From: an uncultured Pelagibacteraceae bacterium
GTDB taxonomy: Bacteria > Pseudomonadota > Alphaproteobacteria > Pelagibacterales > Pelagibacteraceae
Assembly (NCBI GenBank): GCA_902574035.1
Contig: CACGMC010000001.1
Coordinates: forward strand, 62,001 to 126,000
Direction of reading: 5' to 3'
DNA: 64,000 bases
The position numbers were made by a program, and so were the translations under genes. Positions within the stretch are counted from its first letter, which is position 1; the number at the start of each line of letters is the position of its first letter. Positions 18,052 to 27,282 of the stretch are shown in pieces. The notes below the pieces were generated by a model that saw only the letters and a program-made list of their open reading frames with translations, had not been told where the DNA came from and did not search any database.

Positions 18052-19056
18052 ATGAAATTACCCCACACATCACCGGAAGCAAAACATCTTCCGGTGATGA
18101 TAGATGAGGTTTTAAAAATTTGTACGCCTAAAAATGGCGGCACTTTTATGGATTGCACCTTTGGGGCTGGTGGATACTCAAAAGAACTATTAAAGTTTCC
18201 TAAAACAAGTGTTGTAGCTTTAGATAGAGACAACCATGTAACCGAGATAGCAGAAAGATTAAAAAAGAAATTTCATTCTAGATTTTTTTTTCATAATAAA
18301 AGATTTAGCAAACTGGACTTCGACTCATCAATTAAATTTGATGCAGTTATCTTTGACTTAGGTTTATCTTCAATTCAATTAGATGATTTATCAAGAGGAT
18401 TTTCTTTTAAATCAAAAAATGAATTAGATATGTCCATGGGACAAACTGAAAGATCAGCTAAAACAGTAATAAACTCATACGGCAGTCAAGATTTGAAAGA
18501 TATTATAAAAACATTTGGCGATGAAAAAGAAGCTTCAAAAATTGCAAAAAATATTATCAAAGAAAGAGCTTCTATGCCAATTCAAACCACTGATCAACTA
18601 GTAAAAATTATTAAGAATTCTAAAAACAAAAATTACAAAAAAATAGACGAAAGCACAAAAACTTTTCAAGCTATTAGAATTTTTGTTAATCAAGAAATAT
18701 CGGAGCTAATTGAAGGAATAACAAAAGCATCAAAAATTCTTAAACCTGGAGGCAAACTTGTTGTTATAAGCTTTCACTCGATTGAAGATAAAATTGTAAA
18801 ATTCTTTTTTAAACATTTTTCAAAAAATCATTCCAGGTCAAATAAATATTTACCTGAAAATATTAAAAATTTATATTTATTTGAGGATTATAAAAACAAA
18901 ATTATTAAGGCTACTTCAAACGAAGTTAAAAGCAATCCAAGATCTAGATCAGCGAAATTGCGTTTTGCAGTAAGAAGCGAAGACGTATTTTATGATCCAG
19001 AAGAATTAAGAATTAAATTTAAATACCTTACTGATTTGGAGAAAAGAATTGCCTAG
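18052..19056 (+). CDS. rsmH: 16S rRNA (cytosine(1402)-N(4))-methyltransferase RsmH (MraW)
   Basis: 334 residues. SAM-dependent methylation of C1402 in the decoding centre of 16S rRNA. Motifs are KHLPVMIDEVL at the N-terminus, the SAM site DCTFGAGGYSKELL, FDLGLSSIQLDDLSRGFSF, TFQAIRIFVNQEI and the C-terminal VVISFHSIEDKIVK. The N4-methyltransferase gene is a standard dcw member. It starts 27 bases after ftsZ and overlaps the ftsL-like gene by 8 bases. Confidence 0.96.
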   Translation: MKLPHTSPEAKHLPVMIDEVLKICTPKNGGTFMDCTFGAGGYSKELLKFPKTSVVALDRDNHVTEIAERLKKKFHSRFFFHNKRFSKLDFDSSIKFDAVIFDLGLSSIQLDDLSRGFSFKSKNELDMSMGQTERSAKTVINSYGSQDLKDIIKTFGDEKEASKIAKNIIKERASMPIQTTDQLVKIIKNSKNKNYKKIDESTKTFQAIRIFVNQEISELIEGITKASKILKPGGKLVVISFHSIEDKIVKFFFKHFSKNHSRSNKYLPENIKNLYLFEDYKNKIIKATSNEVKSNPRSRSAKLRFAVRSEDVFYDPEELRIKFKYLTDLEKRIA

Positions 19057-19354
19057 TACTAAATTTATAATTTCCATAATAATTTTCTCTTTTTTATTGT
19101 TTTGTACTTCAATTATAAAAAATAAAACAAGAGCAATTGAAAAAAATATAATCTCTTATGAAATAAAAATTTCAAAGTTAGATAAAGAATTATATGAAAG
19201 TCAATTGGACTACTACTATTTAACTTCTCCAAAGTTATTACAAGAAAAAATTTCCTTTTTGACCAGTGATTATTATCAATACATGAATATTTCGAAAATA
19301 TATCTTGATTACAAAAGTTTTATCGAGGATCAAAAAAAAATTACAAAAAAATAG
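19049..19354 (+). CDS. ftsL: FtsL-like divisome protein
   Basis: 101 residues from a TTG start that overlaps rsmH by 8 bases. One N-terminal membrane helix (FIISIIIFSFLLFCTSIIKN) is followed by a short coiled-coil-like segment (residues 30-65), the FtsL architecture. Sequence conservation of FtsL is always low, so the call rests on size, topology and its place between rsmH and ftsI. FtsL would bridge FtsB/FtsQ and activate FtsW-FtsI in the periplasm. Confidence 0.75.
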   Translation: MPSTKFIISIIIFSFLLFCTSIIKNKTRAIEKNIISYEIKISKLDKELYESQLDYYYLTSPKLLQEKISFLTSDYYQYMNISKIYLDYKSFIEDQKKITKK

Positions 19355-19357
19355 TAT

Positions 19358-21085
19358 ATGAGAAAAAAAAAGAAAGAAAAAAAATTTCATGCAAACCAAC
19401 ACAGTTTCTTTTTTGAAGATTATTTAAGTACTAATCAAAAATTTAAAAAAGAAAAAAATTTTATCATTAATGAGGATAGAATTTACATTCTTTTCTTCTC
19501 GTTTTTTTCACTTATTTTGATTTTCTCATTAAAAATAGTTTTTATTTCTTTTCAAAGCCCAATTCATAATGAGAGAACAAACCATATATATAATTTTAAT
19601 CCTGTTAGAACTGACATCGTAGATAGAAATGGTATTCTATTATCAAGAAGTGTGACTGCTTATCATGCAGCTGTTAAACCTAACCTAATTAAAGATAAAA
19701 AAAAATTTTTAGTAAAAATCAAATTGGTTTTTCCAAAAACTGATAGTAAAAATCTAATTAAAAATTTAAATCAAAAAAAATATTTTTATTTAAAAAAGAG
19801 GCTTACCGATACAGAAAGAGAAAAGCTTTGGAAACTTGGGGAAAAAGGTATAATTTTTGAACCTTTCCAAACTAGGGTATATCCTCATTCTGATCTTTAT
19901 AGTCATATTATTGGTCAAACAGATTTTGATAATTTCGGTATTTCAGGAGTTGAAAATTATTATGACAATTATTTAAGAAATAAAAAAAATTTGGCCAAAC
20001 CATTACAGCTTTCATTAGATACAAATATACAATATCTTGTTAAAAACGAACTTGATGATGCACTTAAAATTTTTAAAGCACAAGGCGCTGCCTCATTATT
20101 AATGGACACAGAAAATGGTGAAATACTATCTTTAGTTTCACTTCCTGATTTCAATATAAATAAAAGAACAGATCTTAGAGATAAAGTTTTTATGAATAAA
20201 ATAACAAAAGGTGTTTTCGAGCTAGGGTCAATTTTTAAAACTTTCACAATAGCCTTGGCTTTAGACGAGAATTTGGTCGATCAAAACACAATAATTAATG
20301 ATATTACAACTGATATTAAATGCTCTGTACATAAGATTTCAGACATCAAAAAATTTCCCGAATCCATGACAGTTGAAGATATACTGATACAGTCATCTAA
20401 TATCGGCACTATCAAAATAGCGAGAAAAATAGGAGAGGAAAAATATAAAAAATTTTTAAATAAATTAAATCTTTTAAAAAGTCCTGAAATCGAGCTAGAC
20501 GAAATCGGAAATCCACTTCCATTTGAATGGAACAAATGTAAACTTGAAACAGTTTCATTTGGCCATGGTATTACTACAACTCCACTTCAAGCAGCAACGG
20601 CCTATGCTAGTTTAATAAACGGCGGGAAACTTCTATCACCCACTCTTGTAAAAGATAAAAATAACAACTTAAAAACAAATCAAATAATCTCCAAAGAAAC
20701 AAGTCAAAAAATTAAAAAAATCTTGAGAAAAGTTGTTACAGATGAAAATGGCACTGCCAGTTTGGCGAACATTTATGGATATAATGTTTCGGGAAAAACT
20801 GGAACTTCTCAGTACTATAATGATGAAAACAAAAACATTAATACTTTTATCTCGTTTTTTTCTGTCTCAAATAAAAACTATATTCTCTTAGTAATGTTGG
20901 ATAATCCTCAGATAGCAAAGAATCTTACCTACAATTACAGGGGTCTAAAAATTAAGGGAACAAGAAACGAAGCAGGTTGGAACGCTGTTTATACGTCAGG
21001 CAAAATTATAGAAAAAATTGGACCTATTTTAGCCATAAATAATAAAGAAGTTCTAAATCATCATGTTGTTAAAAAAACTAATTAA
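19358..21085 (+). CDS. ftsI: Peptidoglycan D,D-transpeptidase FtsI (PBP3)
   Basis: 575 residues. One N-terminal membrane helix (about 42-66) is followed by the pedestal domain (RTDIVDRNGILLSRSV, then SHIIGQTDFDNFGISGVE) and the transpeptidase domain. The catalytic motifs are SIFK (S291), SSN (346-348) and KTG (480-482), all intact. It cross-links septal peptidoglycan together with FtsW. It starts 3 bases after the ftsL-like gene and overlaps murE-murF by 23 bases. Confidence 0.95.
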   Translation: MRKKKKEKKFHANQHSFFFEDYLSTNQKFKKEKNFIINEDRIYILFFSFFSLILIFSLKIVFISFQSPIHNERTNHIYNFNPVRTDIVDRNGILLSRSVTAYHAAVKPNLIKDKKKFLVKIKLVFPKTDSKNLIKNLNQKKYFYLKKRLTDTEREKLWKLGEKGIIFEPFQTRVYPHSDLYSHIIGQTDFDNFGISGVENYYDNYLRNKKNLAKPLQLSLDTNIQYLVKNELDDALKIFKAQGAASLLMDTENGEILSLVSLPDFNINKRTDLRDKVFMNKITKGVFELGSIFKTFTIALALDENLVDQNTIINDITTDIKCSVHKISDIKKFPESMTVEDILIQSSNIGTIKIARKIGEEKYKKFLNKLNLLKSPEIELDEIGNPLPFEWNKCKLETVSFGHGITTTPLQAATAYASLINGGKLLSPTLVKDKNNNLKTNQIISKETSQKIKKILRKVVTDENGTASLANIYGYNVSGKTGTSQYYNDENKNINTFISFFSVSNKNYILLVMLDNPQIAKNLTYNYRGLKIKGTRNEAGWNAVYTSGKIIEKIGPILAINNKEVLNHHVVKKTN

Positions 21086-23825
21086 AAATTGCCCAAAAAA
21101 ACTCTCAGACTTAAAAGTCAAAGGACTATCATGTGATACAAGAAAGCTAAAAAAAGGAGAATTATTTTTCGCCTTAAAAGGCTTGGAAAATAGTGGTGAA
21201 AAATTTATAAATGAGGCAGCAAAAAAGGGGGCATGTGCAATTATTTCCTCAAAAAAAAATAGCGGAAATTCAAAAACTATTATTGTTAAAAATGTCAGAG
21301 GCCTTTTAGGAAAAATTTGTTCTAAATTTTATAGAAAAAAACCAAAAAATATTTTTGCAGTAACTGGTACAAATGGGAAAAGCTCAGTTGTCGATTTTTT
21401 TCACCAGATATTCTCTTTAAATAATTTACAAGTAGCAACAATCGGAACTCTCGGAATTAAAACGAGAACTGTAAAAAAAAATTATCTTACCAGTCCTGAT
21501 GTAATAAGTTTACACAAAGAACTAAATAATCTGAAAGAAAAAAAAATTGATAATGTTTTATTAGAAGCTTCAAGCCATGGTTTACACCAGGGAAGACTTG
21601 ATGGGATAGATTTTAAAGGAGGAATTTTTACAAATTTTAGCCAAGACCATATGGATTATCACAAATCAATGAAAAAGTATTTAGGGGCTAAATTGATACT
21701 TTTTAAAAAATTGTTAAAAAAAAATGACTTTTTAATAACTGATAAAACAATTCCAGAATTTAAAAAGTTGAAAAATATCGCACAAAAAAGAAAACTTAAA
21801 ATTAAACTTATAAATTCTTTAGAAAAAAATTATGATTTTACTAATTTTAAACTTTTAGGAAACTTTCAAAAGAAAAATTTAATGATGGCAATTATGGTTT
21901 GTGAAACTCTTGGTTTAAATAAAAAAAAAATTTCTAATTGTTTACATAAGTTAAAAAGTGTAAAAGGTAGATTAGAATTAGTAAAAGAATTCCCTGATCG
22001 AACAAAAGTTTTTGTAGATTTTGCCCACACTCCTGATGCAATTAATACTGCAATAAAATCTTTAAAAACACATTTTAAAAAAGATATAACTATTGTATTT
22101 GGATGTGGCGGTGAAAGGGATAAAAACAAAAGGGGAAAAATAGGAAAAATAGTAAATAAAATATGCAGTAAAATATTTATTACAGATGATAATCCTAGAA
22201 GAGAAAAACCAGAAGCTATAAGAAAATCAATTATCAAATTTATCAAAAAAGAAAAAGTCACTGAGATAGGCAATCGAGCTTCTGCTATACACAAGGCTAT
22301 TAAAAATTCCAACCCCAATGAAATAATCTTGATAGCTGGTAAAGGACATGAAGATATTCAAGATTATGGAAAGAAAAAAATTAAAATTTCTGACTTTCAA
22401 ATAATAAGAAATTTAAAAACAAAAAAACTTAAGTCGAAAAACGAAAACAATGTTCAACAAAATAAATATATTATTAATCAGATTGCGAAAAATAAGCTTA
22501 AACAAAATGGATTTCTTGGGGTGTCTATAGACTCTAAATCGTTAAAAAAAAAAAATCTTTTTATTGCGATTAAAGGAAAAAATAATGATGGTCATAATTA
22601 TATAAAGGAAGCTATTACAAAAGGAGCTAGTAAATGCGTAATATCAAAAAATTCTATCAAGATCTCAAAAAATAAAGTGTTAAAAGTTGCAAACACTCAT
22701 ACTTTTCTAAAAAAATTAGCGTCGCTTAAAAGAAATTACACTAACGGAAAAATTGTTGCTGTAACTGGTAGTTCAGGAAAAACTTCTGTGAAGGACTTAA
22801 TAGGAAATTTACTTAAAAACTACGGTGAAACTTATTTTTCTCCTAAGTCCTACAATAATTTTTACGGAGTTCCTTTAAGCCTTTGTAATCTTGAACAATC
22901 ACATAAATTCGGAGTTTTTGAAATAGGAATGAGTAAAAAAGGGGAGATAGATACTCTTTCAAAAATTGTTAAACCTGACATAGCAATTATTACAAATATA
23001 GCAGAGGCACACATAGAAAATTTTAAAAATTTATATCAAATAGCTAAAGCCAAGGGAGAGATAATTGAAAATATTTCAAGCCAAGGAAATTTAATAATTG
23101 ATAGAGACAGTAAGTTTTATAGCTATTTTAATTCCAAGGCAAAAAAAAATAATATCAAAGTAACTACGGTGGGTTTTAATACTAAATCGGATATAAAAAT
23201 TGTTAAAGTGCAAAATTTTCCTAAGTACAAATTAGTCAAAATTAAATTATATAAAAAAAATCTTGTGATAAAAACCGGGAATCAATTAGTAAAAAATATA
23301 GCTTTCGCAATTGCAGTGTTAGAAACTCTAAACTTAGATATTAATAAGATTAAAAATAAAATTCACGATATTAATATTTTAGAGGGCAGAGGTAAAATTT
23401 ATAAAATAAAATATAAAAATTTAAATTTTAATTTAATAGACGAAAGTTACAATGCTAACCCATTATCGATGAAACAATCAATTCTAAATTTATCAAATAT
23501 TAAAAATAGAAATTCAAAATATATGTTACTTGGCGACATGTTAGAATTAGGAAAAAAATCACGAAAATTACACAAAAAGTTATCTCCAATAATAAATAAT
23601 TCAAATATAAAAAAGCTATTTATTCATGGAAATTATATAATGGACACATATAAAAGTGTAAAAAAAAGTAAAAGAGGAAATATTCTACAAAATAAATCAG
23701 ATTTTAAAGATTTATTGCTTCCAATTTTGCAAAGTGATGATTATTTAATGATCAAAGGTTCAAATGCAACAGGATTAAATGAAATATCTAAAAATTTAAC
23801 TAAAGGAAAATTTAATGCTATTTGA
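21063..23825 (+). CDS. murEF: MurE-MurF fusion: UDP-MurNAc-tripeptide synthetase / D-Ala-D-Ala-adding ligase
   Basis: One uninterrupted 920-residue frame containing two Mur ligases. Residues 1 to about 455 are MurE: SCDTRKLKKGELFFALKG, P-loop GTNGKSS (102-108), LLEASSHGL and the diaminopimelate-specificity motif DNPRRE (376-381), so the third residue should be meso-DAP. Residues from about 465 to 920 are MurF: SIDSKSLKKKNLFIAIKG, P-loop GSSGKTS (569-575), SYNNFYGVPLSL and DESYNANPLSMK. The linker is a short Lys/Asn-rich stretch. It catalyses two successive steps of lipid II precursor synthesis in the cytoplasm. It overlaps ftsI by 23 bases and mraY by 11 bases. Confidence 0.95.
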   Translation: MLLKKLIKNCPKKLSDLKVKGLSCDTRKLKKGELFFALKGLENSGEKFINEAAKKGACAIISSKKNSGNSKTIIVKNVRGLLGKICSKFYRKKPKNIFAVTGTNGKSSVVDFFHQIFSLNNLQVATIGTLGIKTRTVKKNYLTSPDVISLHKELNNLKEKKIDNVLLEASSHGLHQGRLDGIDFKGGIFTNFSQDHMDYHKSMKKYLGAKLILFKKLLKKNDFLITDKTIPEFKKLKNIAQKRKLKIKLINSLEKNYDFTNFKLLGNFQKKNLMMAIMVCETLGLNKKKISNCLHKLKSVKGRLELVKEFPDRTKVFVDFAHTPDAINTAIKSLKTHFKKDITIVFGCGGERDKNKRGKIGKIVNKICSKIFITDDNPRREKPEAIRKSIIKFIKKEKVTEIGNRASAIHKAIKNSNPNEIILIAGKGHEDIQDYGKKKIKISDFQIIRNLKTKKLKSKNENNVQQNKYIINQIAKNKLKQNGFLGVSIDSKSLKKKNLFIAIKGKNNDGHNYIKEAITKGASKCVISKNSIKISKNKVLKVANTHTFLKKLASLKRNYTNGKIVAVTGSSGKTSVKDLIGNLLKNYGETYFSPKSYNNFYGVPLSLCNLEQSHKFGVFEIGMSKKGEIDTLSKIVKPDIAIITNIAEAHIENFKNLYQIAKAKGEIIENISSQGNLIIDRDSKFYSYFNSKAKKNNIKVTTVGFNTKSDIKIVKVQNFPKYKLVKIKLYKKNLVIKTGNQLVKNIAFAIAVLETLNLDINKIKNKIHDINILEGRGKIYKIKYKNLNFNLIDESYNANPLSMKQSILNLSNIKNRNSKYMLLGDMLELGKKSRKLHKKLSPIINNSNIKKLFIHGNYIMDTYKSVKKSKRGNILQNKSDFKDLLLPILQSDDYLMIKGSNATGLNEISKNLTKGKFNAI

Positions 23826-24900
23826 TTTTTTAACTTCATTAATAGATGAATATTCATTTTTAAATGTATTTAAATATTTAACTTTTAGGACAGGTCTATC
23901 TTTGATGACCTCATTAGTAATTGTTTTCTTGATTGGTGGCCCTTTGATTAAATTTTTTTCAAAAATGGATATTACGGGACCTATAAGGCAGGATGGTCCC
24001 ATTGATCATATTGTAAAAAAATCTGGGACCCCAACAATGGGTGGAATAATTATTATTATCGGTATGTTAACCAGTACACTTCTTTGGGCAGATTTAACCA
24101 ATATTTACATTTGGTCTTTAATATTTATTTCAATAAGTTTAGGAACTTTAGGATTTATAGATGATTTATTAAAAATAAAATACAGAAATTCAATTGGATT
24201 AAATTCAAAACTCAAATTTTTTGGTCAATTTTTTATTGGCTTAATAACTTTGTTAATTATCATTTATTTTTCAGAACATGAATTTATAAACAATATTTAT
24301 TTTCCTTTTTTTAAGAATTTAATAATTGATCTTGGAATATATTTCATTCCATTTGGTTTATTTGTCATTATTGGTTCCTCTAATGCTGTAAATTTAACTG
24401 ATGGTTTGGACGGTTTGGCCACTGTTCCTATAATGTTGGTTGCACTTTCTTTTACATTTATTAGTTATGTAGTGGGTAACATTATTTTTTCAGAGTATTT
24501 GCAAATACAATATATACCTGATGTTGGAGAAACGGCAATTTTTTGTGGAGCAATTGTAGGATCTTGTTTAGGTTTTCTTTGGTACAATGCTCCGCCAGCA
24601 AAAATATTTATGGGCGATACAGGATCTTTATCTTTAGGAGGCTCATTAGCAGCTGTAGCAATAATAGTGAAACATGAAATTGTTTTAGCAATAATTGGAG
24701 GCTTGTTTGTTTTAGAGACTGTATCAGTAATAATACAAGTAATTTCTTTTAAGCTTACCGGAAAAAGAGTTTTTATGATGGCTCCTATTCACCATCATTT
24801 TGAAAAAAAAGGTTGGGCTGAGTCCACAATAGTAATCAGATTTTGGATTATCGCTATAATTCTAGCTTTAATAGGACTAGCAACATTAAAATTAAGATAA
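23815..24900 (+). CDS. mraY: Phospho-N-acetylmuramoyl-pentapeptide transferase
   Basis: 361 residues, about ten membrane helices. It transfers phospho-MurNAc-pentapeptide from UDP to undecaprenyl phosphate, forming lipid I. Motifs present: RQDGPIDHIVKKSGTPTMGG, FIDDLLKIKYRNSIGL (catalytic Asp region), NAVNLTDGLDGLA, FMGDTGSLSLGGSLA and the C-terminal MMAPIHHHFEKKGWAES. The length is normal. Its stop shares bases with the murD start (TAATG). Confidence 0.98.
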   Translation: MLFDFLTSLIDEYSFLNVFKYLTFRTGLSLMTSLVIVFLIGGPLIKFFSKMDITGPIRQDGPIDHIVKKSGTPTMGGIIIIIGMLTSTLLWADLTNIYIWSLIFISISLGTLGFIDDLLKIKYRNSIGLNSKLKFFGQFFIGLITLLIIIYFSEHEFINNIYFPFFKNLIIDLGIYFIPFGLFVIIGSSNAVNLTDGLDGLATVPIMLVALSFTFISYVVGNIIFSEYLQIQYIPDVGETAIFCGAIVGSCLGFLWYNAPPAKIFMGDTGSLSLGGSLAAVAIIVKHEIVLAIIGGLFVLETVSVIIQVISFKLTGKRVFMMAPIHHHFEKKGWAESTIVIRFWIIAIILALIGLATLKLR

Positions 24901-26174
24901 TGCGAGTATCGACTAATTTTAAAGATAAAAGTTTTGCTGTCTATGGTTTAGGATTAACAGGTAAATCTGTTGTAAATTTTTTAAAAAAAAATAAAGCTAG
25001 CAAAATTTGTGCTTGGGACGATTATCTAACTAAATCTGACAGAAAACTAAAAGATAAATTTAAAGTAAATATTAATACAGCAGATTATATTGTGATAAGT
25101 CCTGGTATCAACATTAATAAATCAAGTTTTAAAAGTTTATTATTAAAAAATAAAAAAAAAATTATTACAGACCTAGACTTATTTTTTATTAAAAATGATA
25201 TTAAAAGGTCAGTAATAATTACTGGGACCAATGGGAAATCAACAACCTGTTCACTAGTTCACCATATTTTGACAAAAAACAAAATCAAAAATAAATTAGC
25301 AGGAAATATAGGAAAACCAATTTTAGATTTAAAATTTGTAAAGAAAGAAATTTATATTATTGAAGCCTCCTCTTTCCAGTTAGAATATTCTCAGTTTATA
25401 AAACCATATTGTGCAGTAATTTTAAATATATCACAAGATCATTTAGAGTGGCATGGATCAAAAAAAAATTATATTAAATCCAAATTTAAAATTTTTGAAA
25501 ACCAATCGAAAAATGACTTTGCTATTTTAAATAATAAAAAATTAAAAAAAATTTATGATGAAAAAAAATATTTAGGAAAATTAAAATTTATAAAAAACAA
25601 GTCAATTAAATTGACCAAATTAAAAAATAGATATCTTCAGTTAGAGGCTAATACAGACAATGTAAAATTTGCTTATTTTATAACAAAACTTTTTAATATT
25701 GATAAAAGAAATTTTATTAAATCATTAAATTCATTTAATGGATTAGCTCATAGACATGAAACTTTTTTAAAACTTGACAATTATACCTTCATTAATGATT
25801 CTAAAGCCACATCGTTCGAGTCAACTAAATATGCTTTAAAGTCAAATAAAAATATAATTTGGATAACTGGAGGTCAGCCAAAAAAAAACGATAAAATAAA
25901 TATTGAAAAATTTAAAAATAAAATTATAAAAACCTATATTATTGGTAAGCATTCAAGTTTTTTTGTAAAATACATTAATAAAAAAATTAAATTTGAAATT
26001 ACAAAAAATTTAAAAACTACTATAAATAAAATATTTAAGTCTTTTGTGAGAAATAAAAAGATTACTGTTTTATTAAGCCCGGCGAGCGCATCATACGATC
26101 AATTTAGAAATTTTGTTCAAAGAGGTGAAGAGTTCAAAAAACTAGTAAAACATTATGCTGAAAAACTTAATTAA
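24900..26174 (+). CDS. murD: UDP-N-acetylmuramoylalanine--D-glutamate ligase
   Basis: 424 residues from the ATG at 24900, which overlaps the mraY stop in TAATG; an in-frame start 57 bases upstream lies inside mraY and is unlikely. Motifs: the N-terminal FAVYGLGLTGKSVV fold, P-loop TGTNGKSTTC, LAGNIGKPIL, EASSFQLEYS, NISQDHLEWHG and NDSKATSFES. It adds D-glutamate to UDP-MurNAc-L-Ala. It overlaps ftsW by 20 bases. Confidence 0.95.
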   Translation: MRVSTNFKDKSFAVYGLGLTGKSVVNFLKKNKASKICAWDDYLTKSDRKLKDKFKVNINTADYIVISPGININKSSFKSLLLKNKKKIITDLDLFFIKNDIKRSVIITGTNGKSTTCSLVHHILTKNKIKNKLAGNIGKPILDLKFVKKEIYIIEASSFQLEYSQFIKPYCAVILNISQDHLEWHGSKKNYIKSKFKIFENQSKNDFAILNNKKLKKIYDEKKYLGKLKFIKNKSIKLTKLKNRYLQLEANTDNVKFAYFITKLFNIDKRNFIKSLNSFNGLAHRHETFLKLDNYTFINDSKATSFESTKYALKSNKNIIWITGGQPKKNDKINIEKFKNKIIKTYIIGKHSSFFVKYINKKIKFEITKNLKTTINKIFKSFVRNKKITVLLSPASASYDQFRNFVQRGEEFKKLVKHYAEKLN

Positions 26175-27282
26175 TTCTGAAAGATTAAGCGATTATTGGA
26201 GAAATATTGATAAGAATATTTTATTTAGTTTTTTAACTTTGTTTTTCTTGGGAATATTTTTTTCATTTTCATCAACATCATCACTAGCTGGGGAAAGATT
26301 AAATAAAGATTTTTATCATTATTTTTCAAGACATTTGATATTTTCGGTTTTGGCAATTTTTGTGATGTTTGTAATTTCTTACATAAATATATCCTTTTTA
26401 AAAAAAACAATTTTACCAATATTTATTTTATCTTTAATTTTACTTATATTAGTTCCTTTATTTGGTGTCGAAATTAAAGGTGCAAAAAGATGGTTAGATT
26501 TATTCATTTTTCGCTTACAGCCAATTGAGATAATAAAACCTTTCTTTGTTTTAATAACCGCAAGTTTAATTTGTAGAGGAAAAGAAAAAAATTCAAGGTA
26601 TTCATACTTTTTAAGTTTAATTTTACTATCAATTATTTTAGCATTACTTTTAAACCAACCTGATGTTGGTCAATCAATTTTGTTAATAACAACTTGGATA
26701 TCAATAATATTTATTTCTGGAATTAAAATAAGTTATATTTTTTTAATTTTTGGTTTGATGATTTTTTCATTAATTTCCTTATTAACAATTTTTCCTGAAA
26801 AATTTGGATATATAGCTAACAGAATAAATACTTTTTTTGATCCAACAAAAGGAGATAGTTTTCAAACTGACAAAGCTTTAGCTGCAATAAAACAAGGAGG
26901 CCTTAAAGGCCAGGGTATGGGTGAAGGTATTTTAAAGGATAGCGTTCCCGAAGCGCACACCGATTACATAATAGCTGTAATAACCGAGGAGTTCGGTTCA
27001 ATCATATCAATATTAGTGATAACAATTTTTTTATTTATTTCTTACAAGATTATAAAAAACTGTATTAAAATATCAGATGAAAATTTAAAAATTTCACTTT
27101 GTGGACTATCATCTTTATTAATTTTTCAGACATTTATACATATAGGAGTTAATACAAGTTTATTACCTACAACAGGTATGACTTTGCCATTTCTAAGTTA
27201 TGGGGGATCTTCTTTAATAGGCAGCTCAATATTAGCAGGGGTGATTTTAAATTTTACAAAGAATCGTTTTAAAGATGAATGA
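26155..27282 (+). CDS. ftsW: Septal peptidoglycan glycosyltransferase FtsW
   Basis: 375 residues with about ten predicted membrane segments (SEDS family). It polymerises lipid II at the septum in partnership with FtsI. Signatures: RWLDLFIFRLQPIEIIKP, LLNQPDVGQSILL, the large periplasmic loop QTDKALAAIKQGGLKGQGMG with HTDYIIAVITEEFG, and GMTLPFLSYGGSSLIG near the end. The second SEDS protein in this window (rodA, 62 kb) sits in the rod-shape cluster, and this one in the dcw cluster, so the assignment by context is firm. It overlaps murG by 8 bases. Confidence 0.95.
   Translation: MLKNLINSERLSDYWRNIDKNILFSFLTLFFLGIFFSFSSTSSLAGERLNKDFYHYFSRHLIFSVLAIFVMFVISYINISFLKKTILPIFILSLILLILVPLFGVEIKGAKRWLDLFIFRLQPIEIIKPFFVLITASLICRGKEKNSRYSYFLSLILLSIILALLLNQPDVGQSILLITTWISIIFISGIKISYIFLIFGLMIFSLISLLTIFPEKFGYIANRINTFFDPTKGDSFQTDKALAAIKQGGLKGQGMGEGILKDSVPEAHTDYIIAVITEEFGSIISILVITIFLFISYKIIKNCIKISDENLKISLCGLSSLLIFQTFIHIGVNTSLLPTTGMTLPFLSYGGSSLIGSSILAGVILNFTKNRFKDE

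Noticed and set aside
21866-22318. Open frame antisense to murE (150 codons)
   Set aside because: Shadow frame; hydrophobic-looking only because Lys/Asn codons read in reverse give Phe/Leu/Ile.
24843-24899. Longer murD start inside mraY
   Set aside because: The TAATG overlap at 24898-24902 is the typical coupled arrangement, and the family starts near MRVSTNF.
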